Below are positions 23,935 through 25,854 of a stretch of 25,854 nt of DNA, piece by piece; position 1 is the first letter of the stretch, and each line of letters begins with the position of its first letter. The stretch spans positions 149,310 through 175,163 of the forward strand of contig NZ_GG695974.1 in the NCBI RefSeq assembly GCF_000159955.1, in the 5' to 3' direction. Made by a program: the position numbers and the translations under genes. The notes beneath the pieces were generated by a model that saw only the letters and a list, made by a program, of their open reading frames with translations, did no database searches and was not told the DNA's origin. Source of the stretch: Paenibacillus sp. oral taxon 786 str. D14 (lineage in GTDB: Bacteria; Bacillota; Bacilli; Paenibacillales; Paenibacillaceae).

Positions 23935-25659
23935 ATGTCCAGGCGAGGTAATTTATTCCGATTGTTTAAGAGTTTCAGGTTCCATTCGCTAACCGGCAAA
24001 TTGCTGGGAATGATCGTACTGCTAATGACAATATGCGCCGTATCTTTCACGCTGGTGTCCTATTACGAGGTCCAACGATCAATGACCAGTCAGATGAAGA
24101 GCGACGGGACCACCCTGGTGACGAACATTAAACGCGAAATCATCAGCAATGAGCTGTTGGATATGGAGCAACTGCAGAAGGTATTTCAAACCATCATGGA
24201 GGAAGGCAACGGCAACCTCGTTTATGTCTCGCTCTACGATGCCCAAGGGAAATTGATCGTATCGGATAACAGCCAGCTCCAGGGGAACACTGCAGAGGAA
24301 ATCGACGCCGTCGCTTCTTCCTCGGTTACGGCGTCAAATATGGATTTGTCCTCCGTTGTTGCCAATCAAGAGACGACGGGCCAAATCTTGAAAACGGCCA
24401 GTGGTGAGAAGGTTTATAATATTTCCACGGAATTTACATACAACCAAGAGCTCTCCGGTGCGTTAAATGTGGGGATCTCGCTGGAAAGCATGAACGAGCA
24501 AATCCGCGATGCACTAATCGAGACGATCGCTATTTCGCTTTTGATTTTATTGTTCGCCGTCGCCTTGGGCGTGTTTATGGGACATCGAATGATTCGTCCG
24601 ATCGTGATGATGTCCAAATGCATCAAACAGTATGCCGCAGGGGATTTTACCGAAGAATTCATCCATCATAGCCGCGATGAAATCGGTAAAATGGCAGAGG
24701 ACCTTGCCCATATGCGCAGCAAGCTGGGCGGGATGATGGAGAACATCCAGCTTCGCGCTGGCCAAGTCACCTCCGGTTCGCAGCAGCTCTCGATAATGAT
24801 CGGGGAGAGCTCGCAGGCGGTGAAGGAAATTTCAACCGCGACGGATGCACTGGCGACGGGATCCAGCGATCTTGCGGTGAATGCGCAGGAGGGGTTTGAG
24901 CGGCTGAACCGCTTAGCCGAGGAGATTCTTGCCTTGACTGCGCGGGCAGACCAGATGAAGGCAAGCATTGAAGAGACGCAGGAAGCCAACCAAACAACCA
25001 TGAGTAGCATGAAACAACTGCAGAAAGCGATCCGTGAAAATGCAGAGGTCACCGTCAACATTGAGGAGCAGGTGAACGACCTCAGCGACAAATCGCAGTC
25101 GATCACTCAGGTGACGACCGTGATCAAGGCGGTTGCCGAGCAAACGCATCTCTTGGCGCTGAACGCCATGATTGAAAGCGCAAGAGCCGGCGAACAAGGC
25201 CGTGGCTTTGCGGTTGTGGCGGAGCAGATTCGTAAGCTGGCCGAACAAACGACAGGTTCGGTGCAGGGGATCGAGGAGATGGTGCGGGAAGTGTCTGCTG
25301 CCGTAGCGAAGACCCGGGAGTATATGCAGCAGGGAACCGAAGTCATTACCCGGACAAGCGAGGTGTCGCGGGAGACCGGTCAAGCGTTCCGGCAAATCGA
25401 TCAGACGATCCATCAGATGATCGCGGGCATGCAAGAGCTGATCGATGGAATCATGCAAGTAAACAACGACAAAAACGAAGTGATCGGCACCATCGAAAAC
25501 ATCTCCTCCATCGCACAGGAAGCCACTGCGTCTACCGAGGAAATCTCGGCTTCAACCGAGCAGCAACTCGCCAGCATGGAGCAGGTATCCGCATCGGCCG
25601 TCGAAATGAAAGAGATTGCCGACGATTTGCACCGGATGGTGGAGCAGTTTAAGTTTTGA
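23935..25659 (+). CDS. Methyl-accepting chemotaxis protein
   Basis: A 574-residue membrane chemoreceptor that controls CheA kinase activity. Order: cytoplasmic start, TM1 (23-44), an extracytoplasmic Cache-like sensor domain (about 45-195, with [16 protein letters not shown]), TM2 (196-216), HAMP (217-268) and a long coiled-coil signalling domain. The hairpin tip (401-436) reads [20 protein letters not shown] then [19 protein letters not shown]. The tip is conserved except that histidine (405) replaces the usual asparagine of QTNLLALN. AAAGGTGG precedes the ATG. It stands alone between the coat genes and a terminator; ligand unknown. Confidence 0.95.
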   Translation: MSRRGNLFRLFKSFRFHSLTGKLLGMIVLLMTICAVSFTLVSYYEVQRSMTSQMKSDGTTLVTNIKREIISNELLDMEQLQKVFQTIMEEGNGNLVYVSLYDAQGKLIVSDNSQLQGNTAEEIDAVASSSVTASNMDLSSVVANQETTGQILKTASGEKVYNISTEFTYNQELSGALNVGISLESMNEQIRDALIETIAISLLILLFAVALGVFMGHRMIRPIVMMSKCIKQYAAGDFTEEFIHHSRDEIGKMAEDLAHMRSKLGGMMENIQLRAGQVTSGSQQLSIMIGESSQAVKEISTATDALATGSSDLAVNAQEGFERLNRLAEEILALTARADQMKASIEETQEANQTTMSSMKQLQKAIRENAEVTVNIEEQVNDLSDKSQSITQVTTVIKAVAEQTHLLALNAMIESARAGEQGRGFAVVAEQIRKLAEQTTGSVQGIEEMVREVSAAVAKTREYMQQGTEVITRTSEVSRETGQAFRQIDQTIHQMIAGMQELIDGIMQVNNDKNEVIGTIENISSIAQEATASTEEISASTEQQLASMEQVSASAVEMKEIADDLHRMVEQFKF

Positions 25660-25712
25660 TTAAAGCCCAACAACAACGAACCCCTCGCAAATACAATGTT
25701 TCATAGAGCTCT

Positions 25713-25771
25713 TTACAAAAAAAAGTGCCGATGCAACCCTCAGCGAATGAGAAATGCATCGGCTTTTTTTA
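25713..25771. terminator. Bidirectional terminator after the chemoreceptor gene
   Basis: GCCGATGCA (25727-25735) pairs perfectly with TGCATCGGC (25755-25763). An inner CTCA/TGAG stem caps the loop. An A run (25717-25724) lies to the left and a seven-T run (25764-25770) to the right. The right tail overlaps the stop codon of the minus-strand gene at 25769, so it serves both genes. Confidence 0.9.
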
Positions 25772-25854
25772 ATTTTGGTAGGCGTTCACGGTTGCATTAC
25801 CCGCTTCGACCTTTAACCAGTACATAAAATTCTCGCGTGTTTCGATATCGATAC
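25769..25854 (-). CDS. C-terminal end of an unidentified minus-strand gene, cut by the window edge
   Basis: The minus strand carries an open frame entering from the right edge that ends in TAA at 25769-25771. The last 27 residues include TRENFMYWLKVEAGNATVNA and end YQN. The composition looks protein-like and the frame stops right at a bidirectional terminator, which supports a real gene end. I do not recognise the family. The A run of the terminator follows the stop at once. Confidence 0.55.
   Translation of the reverse strand, partial: IDIETRENFMYWLKVEAGNATVNAYQN

Noticed and set aside
1..25854. CRISPR arrays, tRNA/rRNA genes, insertion sequences, prophage genes
   Set aside because: No regularly spaced repeats, tRNA-like folds, transposase or integrase genes, or terminal inverted repeats were seen.

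Overview
The window reads as chromosome of a spore-forming, moderately GC-rich member of the Bacillales, most likely Paenibacillaceae. The reasons are two CotF-type spore coat genes, strong AGGAGG-type ribosome binding sites, some TTG/GTG starts, Bacillus-like protein families and an overall GC content near 55%. This is inferred from gene content only.

Layout. (1) 1-3001 is housekeeping: a terminator from an upstream gene, a DEAD-box RNA helicase (287-1519), then on the minus strand a small alarmone synthetase (1594-2343) and a GNAT acetyltransferase broken by a one-base frameshift (2463-3001). (2) 3246-23077 is about 20 kb of plus-strand genes forming one organosulfur/cysteine salvage locus: a LysR regulator, a cystine-type ABC importer (solute-binding gene frameshifted, two permeases, ATPase), a YtmO-type luciferase-like monooxygenase, an M20 N-acyl-amino-acid amidohydrolase, a monomeric sarcosine oxidase-like flavoenzyme, a DinB/YfiT protein, two YtnJ-type monooxygenases on either side of an SsuE-type FMN reductase, a peptide/glutathione-type ABC importer with a fused double ATPase, a DHA2-type MFS exporter and a fourth luciferase-like monooxygenase. 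A strong terminator closes it. (3) 23150-25854 holds two small CotF-family genes (minus), a methyl-accepting chemotaxis protein (plus), a bidirectional terminator and the last codons of a minus-strand gene cut by the window edge.

How it works together. The locus core matches the Bacillus subtilis ytlI / ytmI-tcyJKLMN-ytmO-ytnIJ-ribR-ytnLM region, which takes up S-modified cysteines and frees cysteine through N-acetylation, flavin-dependent C-S cleavage and deacetylation. Here that core is rearranged and enlarged: ytnJ is duplicated, a dedicated flavin reductase is present, a sarcosine oxidase-like enzyme is translationally coupled to the deacylase, a possible thiol transferase is added, and a second importer and an exporter follow. 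I see no ytnI or ribR homologue here. A GACTAA-containing element resembling the CymR (cysteine repressor) box precedes lysR, the cystine importer and the second ytnJ. Nine proteins of the locus (2,736 residues) contain no cysteine, which fits genes expressed under sulfur limitation.

Limits: all calls come from reading the sequence and remembered family features. Two frameshifts (near 2890 and 4387-4391) lie at short homopolymers and could be sequencing errors.
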